Positions 1 to 8,004 of a DNA stretch of 36,899 nucleotides are shown one piece after another. Source of the DNA: Longimicrobiales bacterium (lineage in GTDB: Bacteria > Gemmatimonadota > Gemmatimonadetes > Longimicrobiales > Gaopeijiaceae); contig JANQNV010000294.1 of the NCBI GenBank assembly GCA_028279425.1, forward strand, positions 1 to 36,899. The letters are read 5' to 3'. The notes below the pieces were generated by a model. It was given only the letters and a program-made list of their open reading frames with translations. It was not told the DNA's origin and made no database searches. Position numbers and translations under genes: made by a program. Position 1 is the first letter of the stretch; each line of letters starts with the position of its first letter.

Positions 1-813
1 TGCAGCGGCCGCGAGCAAGACGTCGCCTCCGACGAGGGTGGCCGCCAGGAGGTCGTCGTCTTCCAGGTCGCCGAGGATGCCGGCGGCGACGCCGAACCAA
101 CTCCCCCACAGCGCGCCGAGGTTGGCGGCGGTGGCCTGTGCGTCGGTGATCGAGCGGCGGCTGAGCAGGGCGCCGGTGGCGGCACCGACCGCGCTTCCAG
201 CGATCATCGCGGTGAACGTCTCCTCGCTCGTGTCGCCATCGAAGCAGGGCCGCTGCGGCAGGCAATCACCGGCGTCCTCGCCGATGTCCAGGACCTCGCG
301 CCAGCCGAAGCCTTGCCACGCGCCCCACGTGCCTCCCCACGTGATGGCGCGGGCCTGGCCGACGGTGAGATCGGTGCGTCGGGCCACGGCTCGGCTCGCG
401 ACGAAGCCCAGGGGTCCTCCTAGAAGGAGTCCCACGCCGTACGGTTCCGGTTCGTCAGCACCGAAGGCTCCCGGCACAGCCACTCCGAGCCACGCGCCGA
501 AGAGCGTGCCCCAGATGCGCAGTTCGGTCGACCCATCCGACGTGTCTCTGCTGCCGATGAGCCCCAGAGCCGCGCGCGCCTCGACCGCGGCAGGGGTAGA
601 GGGGAAGCGCCGGAGAATCAGTCGGTAGAGCGCTTCGGCCACTGCCGGCCGCCCCTCCCGTTCGAAGTCACGCGCCGCCTCGAAGAGCACCCCTGCCGAG
701 TCGGTCGGGCTCACTCCGACCTGACCCGCGGACGGTGCCGGGGTCAGCGCGGCGACGCAGAGGCCGAGTATGGCGATGGCCATGGTCGCCAACCCGGAGC
801 GACGCTGGCGCAT
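1..813 (-). CDS. Secreted glycine-rich protein, C-terminus beyond the window
   Basis: The frame is open from the ATG at 813 down to base 1 without a stop, so at least 271 residues are present and the 3' end is missing. The N-terminus is a signal peptide: basic MRQRRS, a hydrophobic stretch, then a likely cut before Gln in PSAGQVG. Residues about 35-75 form an amphipathic helical pair resembling a TPR-like unit (FEAARDFEREGRPAVAEALY). The rest is a series of Gly/Ala/Trp-rich hydrophobic segments (TLFGAWLGVAVPGAFG, GLLLGGPLGFVASRAVA, MIAGSAVGAATGALLSRR, NLGALWGSWFGVAAGI) with glycine-zipper spacing, separated by short polar loops. That suggests packed membrane helices or an outer-membrane-associated fold. 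I do not recognise a named family. The + strand frame over the same bases is rich in Arg/Pro/Ser and is a shadow. Confidence 0.65.
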   Translation of the reverse strand, partial: MRQRRSGLATMAIAILGLCVAALTPAPSAGQVGVSPTDSAGVLFEAARDFEREGRPAVAEALYRLILRRFPSTPAAVEARAALGLIGSRDTSDGSTELRIWGTLFGAWLGVAVPGAFGADEPEPYGVGLLLGGPLGFVASRAVARRTDLTVGQARAITWGGTWGAWQGFGWREVLDIGEDAGDCLPQRPCFDGDTSEETFTAMIAGSAVGAATGALLSRRSITDAQATAANLGALWGSWFGVAAGILGDLEDDDLLAATLVGGDVLLAAAA

Positions 814-952
814 GCCCGAAGATTCCCTTGGCCTCGTAGATCCCCCTGGGCTCGAAGATCGCTCGGCCGATGCGTGGTCACGCATGTTCGCGTAGGTATC
901 CGGTGTGGGGTGGCGGGATGTCGGAAGGCTCGGGAATCGCCCCCGAGTCCAT

Positions 953-958
953 TATACT
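953..958 (+). promoter_or_regulatory. Possible -10 element upstream of the flavin-reductase-like gene
   Basis: TATACT sits in an AT-rich spot (attatactag) within GC-rich surroundings, about 120 bases before the preferred GTG start at 1080. No good -35 hexamer is seen 16-18 bases upstream. If real, transcription would begin near 965, which argues against the far-upstream ATG at 870 as the translation start. Confidence 0.3.
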
Positions 959-1079
959 AGAGGTTGTCTGGGGCGCTCCCCTCCGCGGCCCCGCCATGGC
1001 GCAGGAGCGTCTCAACCGATCGGATGGGGACAGGACACCGAGTGAAGCCTGGACCCCCTCCAGGAGTGATGGCCCCACA

Positions 1080-1694
1080 GTGTCCGAGCAATCCAACCTC
1101 GACGACCCGCTGGTCGCTCTTGGAGTGGAGCATCCCATCTGGGACCGCTTCTTCATGATCAACCCGCTCGTGCTCATCGGCACCCGCGAGTTGGATGGAT
1201 CCTGGAACCTCGCCCCGAAGCACATGGCGACCGCGCTGGGGTGGGAGAACTTCTTCGGGTTCGTGTGCACGCCGGCTCACTCGACGTGGGAAAATGCCCG
1301 TCGGGAAGGGTGCTTCACCGTGAGCTTCCCACGTCCGTCGCAGGTGTTGATGGCGAGTCTCGCCGCGGCGCCTCGCTGCGGACACGGTGAGAAGCCGGCT
1401 CTCGACGCCCTCGCGACCCGCGCCGCCACGGTGGTCGACGGTGTGCTCCTCGACGACGCCTACCTGCACCTCGAGTGCGAGACCTACCGCATCGTCGATG
1501 GGTTTGGAGACAACAGCCTCATCACGGGTCGGATCGTGGAGGCGCTCGTGGCCGAATCGTCCCTACGCTACGAGGATCGCGACGACGAGCAGGCTGTATT
1601 CGAGGCCCCCTTGCTCGCCTACCTCCACCCCGGGCGTTGGGCGGAGATCTCCCATTCGTTCGCCTTTCCGTTTCATCGGGGATGGACCCGCTGA
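1080..1694 (+). CDS. Flavin reductase-like (FMN-binding split-barrel) protein
   Basis: About 204 residues. The segment LVLIGTRELDGSWNLAPKHM followed by GFVCTPAHSTWENARREG and FTVSFPRPSQV matches the flavin reductase-like / split-barrel FMN-binding family, in which the N and T of such segments contact the flavin phosphate. Family members reduce free flavin or act as small flavoproteins in the cytosol; the substrate cannot be read here. I chose the GTG at 1080 because AGGAG lies at 1062-1066 and the family fold begins soon after it. The ATG at 870 would add about 70 residues with no domain character and would lie before the candidate -10 at 953; an ATG at 996 is a third option. The M20 peptidase follows after one base, so the two are probably co-translated. 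Confidence 0.75.
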   Translation: MSEQSNLDDPLVALGVEHPIWDRFFMINPLVLIGTRELDGSWNLAPKHMATALGWENFFGFVCTPAHSTWENARREGCFTVSFPRPSQVLMASLAAAPRCGHGEKPALDALATRAATVVDGVLLDDAYLHLECETYRIVDGFGDNSLITGRIVEALVAESSLRYEDRDDEQAVFEAPLLAYLHPGRWAEISHSFAFPFHRGWTR

Positions 1695-1695
1695 C

Positions 1696-2874
1696 ATGAA
1701 GGCTACCGAAAACGGCGTTCAGGTCGCCGAAGAAGCGTCGAGGCTGCTGCGCCACGTGCGGGGGATGGCCGACGAGTTCGTCGAGTTCCTGACGGGCCTC
1801 TGTCGAATCGAGTCGCCCACCGATCATCCGGAGACCCAGTCCGACGTGCACGCCTTCATAGGACCCGCACTCGAGGAACTCGGGTTCGACCTTCGAATCG
1901 TGCCGGGACGCACGACGGGTGATCACCTCCTCGCGCGGCCGAAGCGGCCCTCCCGCGGTGCTGCCCGCCAGCTCCTCATTGGACACAGCGACACCGTGTG
2001 GCCGCTTCACACATTGGCGCGCATGCCCGTTCAGGTGGTCGACGGGCGACTGCATGGGCCGGGCACCTTCGACATGAAGGGCGGGTTGGCCCAGATCGTG
2101 TTCGCCCTCCGCGCGCTTCGCGAACAGGGGCTCGAGCCCAGCGTCGAGCCGGTGGTGTTCATCAATGCCGACGAGGAGGTGGGCAGTCCGGACTCCAAGC
2201 GGCATGTGCGCCGACTGGCGCGGAGCGTCGATCGCGCGTTCGTGCTCGAGCCCGCCCTGGGCCCCAGCGGTCTCGTCAAGACGGCCCGCAAGGGCGTCGG
2301 CCACTTCGAGGTCACGGTGCGTGGGCGAGCCGCGCATGCGGGACTCGAGCCCGAGGCGGGCGCGAGCGCGATCCTCGAGTTGTCGCACCTGATTCAGCGA
2401 CTGAATGCCCTCAACGACCCGGAGAAGGGGAGCACGGTCAATGTGGGGCTCGTCGACGGGGGCACGCGCGCGAACGTCGTTGCCGCGGAAGCCCGCGCCT
2501 CGGTCGACGTGCGGGTGGCGACCGCGGCCGAGGGGGAACGTCTCGAAGGGCTGATCATGGCCCTCGAGCCGGTCACCCCGGGTGTGTCACTGGAGGTGGC
2601 GGGGGGCATCCGCGTGGCGCCGCTCGAGCGCACCCCTCGTAACCTGCGCCTCTGGGAGAAGACGCGTGAGGTGGGTCGAAGTCTCGGCTTCGACCTCGAC
2701 CACACGATGGCCGGGGGCGGTTCCGACGGAAACACGACGAGCCTCTTCACGGCGACACTCGATGGCCTCGGTTGTGTGGGGGACGGCGCCCACGCCGATC
2801 ACGAACACATCGAGATCGAGCCCTCTCTGGATCGGTGTGCGTTGTTGGCGCGACTCCTCATGTCGTCGGCCTGA
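1696..2874 (+). CDS. M20 family metallopeptidase (carboxypeptidase G2-like)
   Basis: 392 residues, usual for the CPG2/ArgE/DapE-type di-zinc hydrolases. Metal and catalytic residues are in order: HSD with H97 and D99, the bridging Asp D126 in TFDMKGG, the catalytic pair E160-E161 in NADEEVGS, an acidic ligand in FVLEPALG, and a C-terminal His in the H366-A-D-H-E-H segment. A lid/dimerisation domain lies between about residues 195 and 305 (GVGHFEVTVRGRAAHAG opens it). The family removes C-terminal amino acids or deacylates N-acyl amino acids in the cytosol or periplasm. No signal peptide is visible, so a cytosolic role is likely. The ATG at 1696 is one base after the previous stop and keeps all family elements; an upstream extension in this frame runs antisense-like through the flavoprotein gene. 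Confidence 0.9.
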   Translation: MKATENGVQVAEEASRLLRHVRGMADEFVEFLTGLCRIESPTDHPETQSDVHAFIGPALEELGFDLRIVPGRTTGDHLLARPKRPSRGAARQLLIGHSDTVWPLHTLARMPVQVVDGRLHGPGTFDMKGGLAQIVFALRALREQGLEPSVEPVVFINADEEVGSPDSKRHVRRLARSVDRAFVLEPALGPSGLVKTARKGVGHFEVTVRGRAAHAGLEPEAGASAILELSHLIQRLNALNDPEKGSTVNVGLVDGGTRANVVAAEARASVDVRVATAAEGERLEGLIMALEPVTPGVSLEVAGGIRVAPLERTPRNLRLWEKTREVGRSLGFDLDHTMAGGGSDGNTTSLFTATLDGLGCVGDGAHADHEHIEIEPSLDRCALLARLLMSSA

Positions 2875-3151
2875 GCGCTTTATTCGAGGAGGCGTGCATC
2901 TTGTGTGGACGTCGTTGGCTCCCGAGCTCCTTCCAAAGGCGCGCCCGGACACTCACGAAGTAGTCGACCAGGAGCGCCAGCGCCTGGCGCTCGTAGGCTT
3001 CGCCGAGAACCCATCGCATGACCGGGTATCCGGCGAAGGCATCACATAGCACGGCGACCGTTTCGGCCTTCCTCGGCGTGCTCGCCCTCCTCGGTCTGCT
3101 AACTCGCAGGGGACGGGGCCACGCGTCGGGAAGCTCGACCTGGGGCCACAA
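2858..3151 (-). pseudogene. N-terminal fragment of a GNAT acetyltransferase
   Basis: An open frame of 97 residues whose middle reads ETVAVLCDAFAGYPVMRWVL and then a helix ending LLVDYFVSVRARLW. This is the usual opening helix pair of GNAT-fold N-acetyltransferases. The acetyl-CoA-binding motif (Q/RxxGxG/A) and the rest of the roughly 150-residue domain are absent: the frame runs into the 3' end of the M20 gene on the other strand and stops there. The first 28 residues do not resemble the family. It follows the serine hydrolase on the same strand by 58 bases. I read it as a decayed gene remnant; a small expressed protein is possible but less likely. Confidence 0.45.
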
Positions 3152-3209
3152 CTCGAACGTCGTCGAGTCCCCATCGCGACGCCGGCGAGAGCGGGTCGAG
3201 GCGTCTCCG

Positions 3210-4601
3210 TCAGACGAACGAAGCCACGATTCGCCGGATCACCTCGTCGGCGAAGGGTACGTCGCCGTCCATCCGGCGGTTGTCGTTGCCCTGGCGCACT
3301 ACGACCAGATCGAGGCTGGGGATCACGAAGCTGTGGTTCAGGTTGTGGCCTCTGGACATGACCAGGTCGCTCGGCACGCCCTCGATCTCGTCCATGATCC
3401 AGAAGGTGTAGCCGTAGGGGGACGGCGTACTGCCGTCGTCGCGCTCGTAGCGGCGCATGGCCAGATCCATCCACGATTCCGAAACGAGCTGCCGGTCGCC
3501 CCAACGACCGCGATGCAGCCAGAGGTAGGCCAGCCGGGCGAAGTCCCGCGCGGTGCAGCGGAAGGTGCTTCCGACGATCGAGTTGGTGCCGTAGGGGCTT
3601 TCGCTCATGTCGGCGCCGTAGGCGTCGCAACCGGTGCTGCCCCCGATCCCCCACCCGGGCACCTTCGCGAAGTTGAGTTCTCGGCGATCGAAGTAGGGCA
3701 TGTCGCCGTATTCGTTGTCGCGGAGTCCCCGGTCCATCCCGATGGGTCCGAGCACCCGGTCGTAGATGTAGGGCCCCACCCGTTCGCCCGAGACGTTGCG
3801 CATCGCCAGGGCCAATTGCTCGAGGCCGTAGTTGCTGTAGGTGTAGTCGGTGCCTGGCTCGAACTTCAGGGTGTGGTGGTCGGGAACGTCTGCGAACCGC
3901 CACCAGCCGAAACAGTACTCGTACATCTGGAACGGGCCCTCGAATCCCCGATACCGGATCCGCTCGGAGGGGGCGAGCCAGGGCTCCCGCGTCTCGTGGC
4001 CCGACGTCATCGAGATCGCGTGTTTGACCAGGATCCGCGTCTTCGTTTCATCGGTCAACTCGCGATCCCAGATCTGCGGGATCAAGGAGTCTTCGCGAGA
4101 CATCCCCACCAACGGGGTCTCGAGGTCGACCTGGTCGGAAAACTCATCGAGGAACACCCCAACGGCGGTCCCGAAGACGGACTTGGTCGACGACTTCATG
4201 TCGTTGCAGGTCGTCTCGGTCCAGCGCTCGGGTCCGCCCTCGGTGCCGGTCACGTAGCTCTCGGCCACGACGTGGCCCTGATGAATGACCAGCAGTGCGG
4301 CACCGTGACTCGTGGAGGCTCGCTCGCCGTCGTGATAGGCGACCGCGTCCGCGAGGCGTGTCGGGTCGAGGCCGAGGTCGCCCGGCTCCGCTCGTCGCCA
4401 GCCCCCCTCCGACTCCGGCGGGGGCACGTACATCGACCCAGGCGGGCTCTGGGCCGCGGCGTCGGTAGGCGGGTCCCCGCCTCGCTCCTCCCGGCCGACC
4501 TGGTCGCGACAGCCGCCGAGCGTCGACAATCCGACCGCGCTCAACCCCGCCGCTCCTGCCAGTCTGATCAGCTCGCGGCGGCTCAAATCATGGGGGGTCA
4601 T
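3210..4601 (-). CDS. Serine hydrolase (class C beta-lactamase fold), Tat-exported lipoprotein
   Basis: 463 residues from the ATG at 4601. The N-terminus holds a twin-arginine motif (SRRELIR), a hydrophobic stretch and a lipobox LGGC, so it is probably exported folded by Tat and lipidated. The serine beta-lactamase/penicillin-binding fold is shown by S137-S-T-K140 (nucleophile Ser and general-base Lys), Y255-S-N257 and a late HN motif (SRGHNLNH) in place of KTG. Relatives hydrolyse esters or D-peptides; the actual substrate is unknown and drug resistance should not be assumed. An upstream in-frame ATG at 4709 would place 36 unrelated residues before the signal peptide, so I rejected it. A GNAT remnant follows on the same strand. 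Confidence 0.88.
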   Translation of the reverse strand: MTPHDLSRRELIRLAGAAGLSAVGLSTLGGCRDQVGREERGGDPPTDAAAQSPPGSMYVPPPESEGGWRRAEPGDLGLDPTRLADAVAYHDGERASTSHGAALLVIHQGHVVAESYVTGTEGGPERWTETTCNDMKSSTKSVFGTAVGVFLDEFSDQVDLETPLVGMSREDSLIPQIWDRELTDETKTRILVKHAISMTSGHETREPWLAPSERIRYRGFEGPFQMYEYCFGWWRFADVPDHHTLKFEPGTDYTYSNYGLEQLALAMRNVSGERVGPYIYDRVLGPIGMDRGLRDNEYGDMPYFDRRELNFAKVPGWGIGGSTGCDAYGADMSESPYGTNSIVGSTFRCTARDFARLAYLWLHRGRWGDRQLVSESWMDLAMRRYERDDGSTPSPYGYTFWIMDEIEGVPSDLVMSRGHNLNHSFVIPSLDLVVVRQGNDNRRMDGDVPFADEVIRRIVASFV

Positions 4602-4759
4602 GGGTGCTCCGATGTAGAGGGGTGGCGCGACAGCGAACGCAGATGGGACTTGTACCTCCCGCCCGCAGCGCCCTGTGCCAGAAACGTCCGGGCTGGGACG
4701 TAGGTCCACGGGGGCGCGACTCGGTCGGGTGCCCTTGGGGCGGCACCATGCGAGACGGA

Positions 4760-4783
4760 CTCCGGGCCGGTCAAGGCCCGGAG
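4760..4783 (-). terminator. Hairpin just after the RCC1 lipoprotein gene
   Basis: CTCCGGGCC and GGCCCGGAG form a perfect 9-base-pair stem with a 6-base loop, starting 6 bases after the stop codon at 4790 (reading the minus strand). The U-run after the stem is poor, so it is a plausible but not textbook intrinsic terminator. Confidence 0.5.
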
Positions 4784-4789
4784 CGCCCG

Positions 4790-6850
4790 TCAGCTCCCGT
4801 CGCCGGGAACCCGCAGGAACTGCGGTGTCAGCTGGTCGACCTTGCCCGGGCCGTTGCCCAGTCGTCCGAGGGCGTCGTCACCCCAGCACATCAGCTCGTA
4901 GTCGGCGGTGATGCCGCATGCCATGCCCGCGCTCTGTGAGATGTGGATGAAGAGTTCGCTCGTCGCGAGGGCGGTCGGTGTCAGTCGGTGGACGAGGGTG
5001 CCGTCGCCCACCTGGCCGAAGGCGTTGCCGCCCCAGCAGTAGGCGGGGCCCGCGCGGGGGGTCGTCGACTCCATGATGGCGCAGGCGGTCGCCGAGGCGT
5101 CGGCCGAGGCGTCGAACACCGACTCGAACCGGTCGGTCGTGGCCACCATCGTCGGGACGAGGCGGTTCGTGCCCACGGTGCCGTCTCCGACCTGCCCGAC
5201 GTTGTTGCGCCCCCAGCAGTAGAGCTGTTCCGAGCCGGACTCGACGCCACAGCTGACCTCGTCGCCCACCCCGATCCACTGGAGGCCGATCGGCGGTCCG
5301 AAACCTCCAGGGCCCAGGACGACGGCGGGGGTGGACTGGATGGCCGGCGCAAAACCATTGCCGATGGAGCCGTCGGAGCCGTCACCCCAGCAGTGGGTGA
5401 GCGTCGTACCGTTGATGCCGCAGGTGTGGTCGTCGCCCGCGCGGATCATCAGCCAGGTGCCGGCGACGTTGACACTCGCGGGGGTCAGACCATCGACCGT
5501 ATTGCTGCGGCCCAGTTCGCCGTTGTCGTTGTCGCCCCAGCACTCACCGGCCCCGTTGACCGTCACCGCGCAGTTGTACTCCGATCCGGCCGACAGACTC
5601 TCGTACACACTGGCGCTACTCTGTACGGCGACGGGATCGACGCTGTCGATGCGCGTGCCGTTGCCCAACTGGCCCTCATCGTTGTCGCCCCAGCAGTACG
5701 TGTCGTCGCCGGTCGTCACCACGCACACGTGGCCGTTGCCGGCGACGAGCAGCTCGGCGGCGCGCCGACGGGGGTCGTCATTGAACCCGGATCCCCCGAA
5801 ATGGACGCCGTCGGGAGCCTGGACCATGGTCGGAACGTCGCGGTTGATCGTGGTGCCGTCGCCGAGCTGTCCCTGATCGTTCGCGCCCCAGCAGTAGACG
5901 TCGCCAGCGTCGGGAATCCCCAGGCTCGGGTCTTCGACGAGGGCGCAGGCGAAGGAGCCCCCGACCGCCACACTCACCACTCGTGGCAGCACGACGGTGA
6001 CGTCGGCGGTGCCCTGCGCGGTGCCGGCGGGACCGCAGTCGGCCGCCGCGGTGGCCGTCGCCGTACCCGCAGCGCCCCCCGTGACGTCGCCTGCGGCCGA
6101 GATCGACGCGATCGCCGTGTTGTCGACGCTCCAGGTGATCTGGCAACCCACCACCGCTTCGCCGGCTCCGGTCAGGGGCGCGGCCGACAGTGCCGTCGTC
6201 TGACCCACCGCGAGGGTCGTGGCGTCCGGGGTGATCTCGACGGTGGCGACGGGGACCGCCTCGACGGTGATGGTCGCCGATCCGGTGATACCCTGCGACG
6301 TGGCATCGATGGTGGCTTGCCCCGGTGCCACGCCGGTGACGCGCCCCGTGTTGTCGACGGTGGCGACGCCGGGTTGCTGGCTCGTCCATGTGACCGTCGC
6401 TCCCGTGACTTCGGCGCCGCTCTGCGCCCGCGGCGTAGCGGCGACTTGGACCGCGTCGCCGACGAAGATCGTCTGGGTCGAGGGTTGTACGTCGACGGAG
6501 GCGACGGGCGGGGGAATCACGTTGACGACCGCGGTGCCGGCAACCCCCGATACGGTGGCTGTGATCGTCGCCTGCCCGACCGACACGCCGGTGACGAACC
6601 CGCCCGACGACACGGTGGCGGCTCCCGACGACGACGACCAGTTGGCCGTTCGACCTGTCAGCGTCGAGCCGCGGTCGCCGGTGACCGTGATGTTCAGCTG
6701 GACCGTGGCTCCGATCTCGATGGTCGAGGTCGCAGGGGAGACCTGGACCCGATCCACGACCTCGGGGTCGGGGTCGGTCGTGGAGTCGCCGCAGGCGACC
6801 GCGACGAAGGTTGCCAGGAGGGCGGGCAGGGTGTCGCGGAGGCGAATCAT
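4790..6850 (-). CDS. Lipoprotein with Ig-like (Big_2) domains and an RCC1-type propeller
   Basis: 686 residues. A lipoprotein signal (hydrophobic core, then AVACGDS) is followed by an acidic linker and three bacterial Ig-like domains at about 32-112, 113-196 and 197-290. Each carries the Big_2 hallmarks of a TVTW/ANWSSS strand, a VATVDNTGRVTGVAPG-type turn and a final TITV strand. From about 290 to the end there are seven CWG-centred repeats (for example YCWGANDQGQLGDGT, YCWGDNDEGQLGNGT, YCWGRNNVGQVGDGT), spaced like RCC1 blades and enough for a seven-bladed propeller. It is probably anchored at the cell surface, with the Ig domains as a stalk and the propeller as a binding head. The ligand is unknown. 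A hairpin lies 6 bases past the stop. No strong Shine-Dalgarno is visible, but the signal peptide fixes the start. Confidence 0.9.
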   Translation of the reverse strand: MIRLRDTLPALLATFVAVACGDSTTDPDPEVVDRVQVSPATSTIEIGATVQLNITVTGDRGSTLTGRTANWSSSSGAATVSSGGFVTGVSVGQATITATVSGVAGTAVVNVIPPPVASVDVQPSTQTIFVGDAVQVAATPRAQSGAEVTGATVTWTSQQPGVATVDNTGRVTGVAPGQATIDATSQGITGSATITVEAVPVATVEITPDATTLAVGQTTALSAAPLTGAGEAVVGCQITWSVDNTAIASISAAGDVTGGAAGTATATAAADCGPAGTAQGTADVTVVLPRVVSVAVGGSFACALVEDPSLGIPDAGDVYCWGANDQGQLGDGTTINRDVPTMVQAPDGVHFGGSGFNDDPRRRAAELLVAGNGHVCVVTTGDDTYCWGDNDEGQLGNGTRIDSVDPVAVQSSASVYESLSAGSEYNCAVTVNGAGECWGDNDNGELGRSNTVDGLTPASVNVAGTWLMIRAGDDHTCGINGTTLTHCWGDGSDGSIGNGFAPAIQSTPAVVLGPGGFGPPIGLQWIGVGDEVSCGVESGSEQLYCWGRNNVGQVGDGTVGTNRLVPTMVATTDRFESVFDASADASATACAIMESTTPRAGPAYCWGGNAFGQVGDGTLVHRLTPTALATSELFIHISQSAGMACGITADYELMCWGDDALGRLGNGPGKVDQLTPQFLRVPGDGS

Positions 6851-6973
6851 CTTGGTTTCCCGGGGTCGATCGTTCGACGGCTGGTTCGACGACTCCCACG
6901 TCGCGGTGCCTCGGAGTCGATGCGCCGGATTCGAGTCGTCTACCGGGAAAGCGAATTTCTTCGCCGCGGGGGC

Positions 6974-7792
6974 TCAGCCTGCGGTTCGGAGTCTCTGAAT
7001 CACGCGGCGAGTAGCCCTTTGGATGGACTCGGCCAGGGCCATCGAGAAGGTACGCACGTACTCTTGCCCCGCCTCTGTCCGGTAGTCCGCCGCCGCGGCC
7101 GCCACGAGGGTGTCGCCCACCGGCCGGAAGCGGTGCAACGAGGCCGCGATGGCGAACTGGCGACCCTTGTTGAGCTCACGCTGCGTCACCGAGTCCGCGA
7201 GTTCGGTGTAGGGCGGACTTTCGCCATCGGTCATGAAGGCCGCGACTCGATGCGCCTCCTCGCGGATCGACTCGTCGAGGAGCAAATAGAGGCTCGCCGC
7301 ATGCTGCGCGTCTGCGAGCTCGGCGAGGAGCTCGATGCGCTGACGCGGCGCCGGACTGGCATCGAGGGACCGCATGTACACGTCGAAGCTCTCCGGAGGC
7401 TCGTAGTCCGCCAACACCTCGCTCAACTGGCCGATGGAGCCCTCGCTCATCAAAACGGCGATGTCTTCCAGCATGGGTGTCTTCGCCGACGTCTGGAGCG
7501 CCCAGACCACATCGCGACGCATGCGCTCCGAGGCGAACTCGTCAGCGACGATCTGCCGCAGCCCGGCGGAATCGAAGTCGATGTCCGCACTCTCGATCCG
7601 GTCGAGGGCGAGCAAGAACGCCGGGCCCTGGCCCTGGAGCACGTTGTCGACCAGCGAGACGTCGAGAATCACCTCGATCGCGGTGAGCTTGTCTTCGGTC
7701 GTGCCCTCCGATTGGCCCACTCCTTCCGCCGGGGTAACCGACAGCAGGGCGCAGATACCCATCGCCACGGCTCCGAACGCTGATCTCGACAT
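6974..7792 (-). CDS. Secreted helical protein of unknown function
   Basis: 272 residues from the ATG at 7792; another in-frame ATG at 7810 adds six residues. I prefer 7792 because it begins a clean signal peptide (MSRSAFGAVAMGICALLSV, cut before Gln in GVGQSEG) and has GGGGAG just upstream. The mature part is almost wholly alpha-helical with regular charged/leucine patterns, for example a segment around SLYLLLDESIREEAHRVAAF. It resembles DUF2059-type or other periplasmic helical-bundle proteins, but I see no diagnostic motif and name no family. It is followed on the same strand by the RCC1 lipoprotein, with 123 bases between. The 212 bases separating it from the divergent glycosyltransferase gene must hold both promoters; I could not pick out convincing -35/-10 pairs. 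Confidence 0.75.
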   Translation of the reverse strand: MSRSAFGAVAMGICALLSVTPAEGVGQSEGTTEDKLTAIEVILDVSLVDNVLQGQGPAFLLALDRIESADIDFDSAGLRQIVADEFASERMRRDVVWALQTSAKTPMLEDIAVLMSEGSIGQLSEVLADYEPPESFDVYMRSLDASPAPRQRIELLAELADAQHAASLYLLLDESIREEAHRVAAFMTDGESPPYTELADSVTQRELNKGRQFAIAASLHRFRPVGDTLVAAAAADYRTEAGQEYVRTFSMALAESIQRATRRVIQRLRTAG

Positions 7793-7993
7793 CGACTCCC
7801 CGGTGTCCATGGGCTGGGGTTGCTCGACCTCTCGTCGAGCGCTCGCGCGTCATACACCGTTGGAGGGCGGAAGGCACGTTCCGATGCCCGCGGCGGGCAG
7901 GGGTGCCCCGCTCGATGGCGGCGAACCGGTTGTGTATCGGGCCAGGGCGGCCGACACTCAAGCGCGTTGGGATGGCGCAAAAGCACTCAAGAC

Positions 7994-7998
7994 GGAGG
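7994..7998 (+). promoter_or_regulatory. Ribosome binding site that fixes the GT2 start
   Basis: GGAGG lies six bases before the GTG at 8005. No comparable site precedes the in-frame ATG codons further upstream, so the GTG is chosen as the start. Confidence 0.7.
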
Positions 7999-8004
7999 AC
8001 AGAG

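Noticed and set aside
38..628. Open frame on the + strand at the window start
   Set aside because: Ser/Pro/Arg-rich shadow of the secreted protein read on the minus strand, which is open to the window edge.
3018..4703. A 561-codon open frame on the + strand opposite the Tat serine hydrolase
   Set aside because: Antisense shadow; the minus-strand protein has signal peptide and catalytic motifs in order.
4943..7783. A very long open frame on the + strand opposite the RCC1 and helical secreted genes
   Set aside because: Its product is dominated by Arg, Gly, Asp and His without domains; it mirrors the GC-rich codon pattern of the real minus-strand genes and spans two of them.
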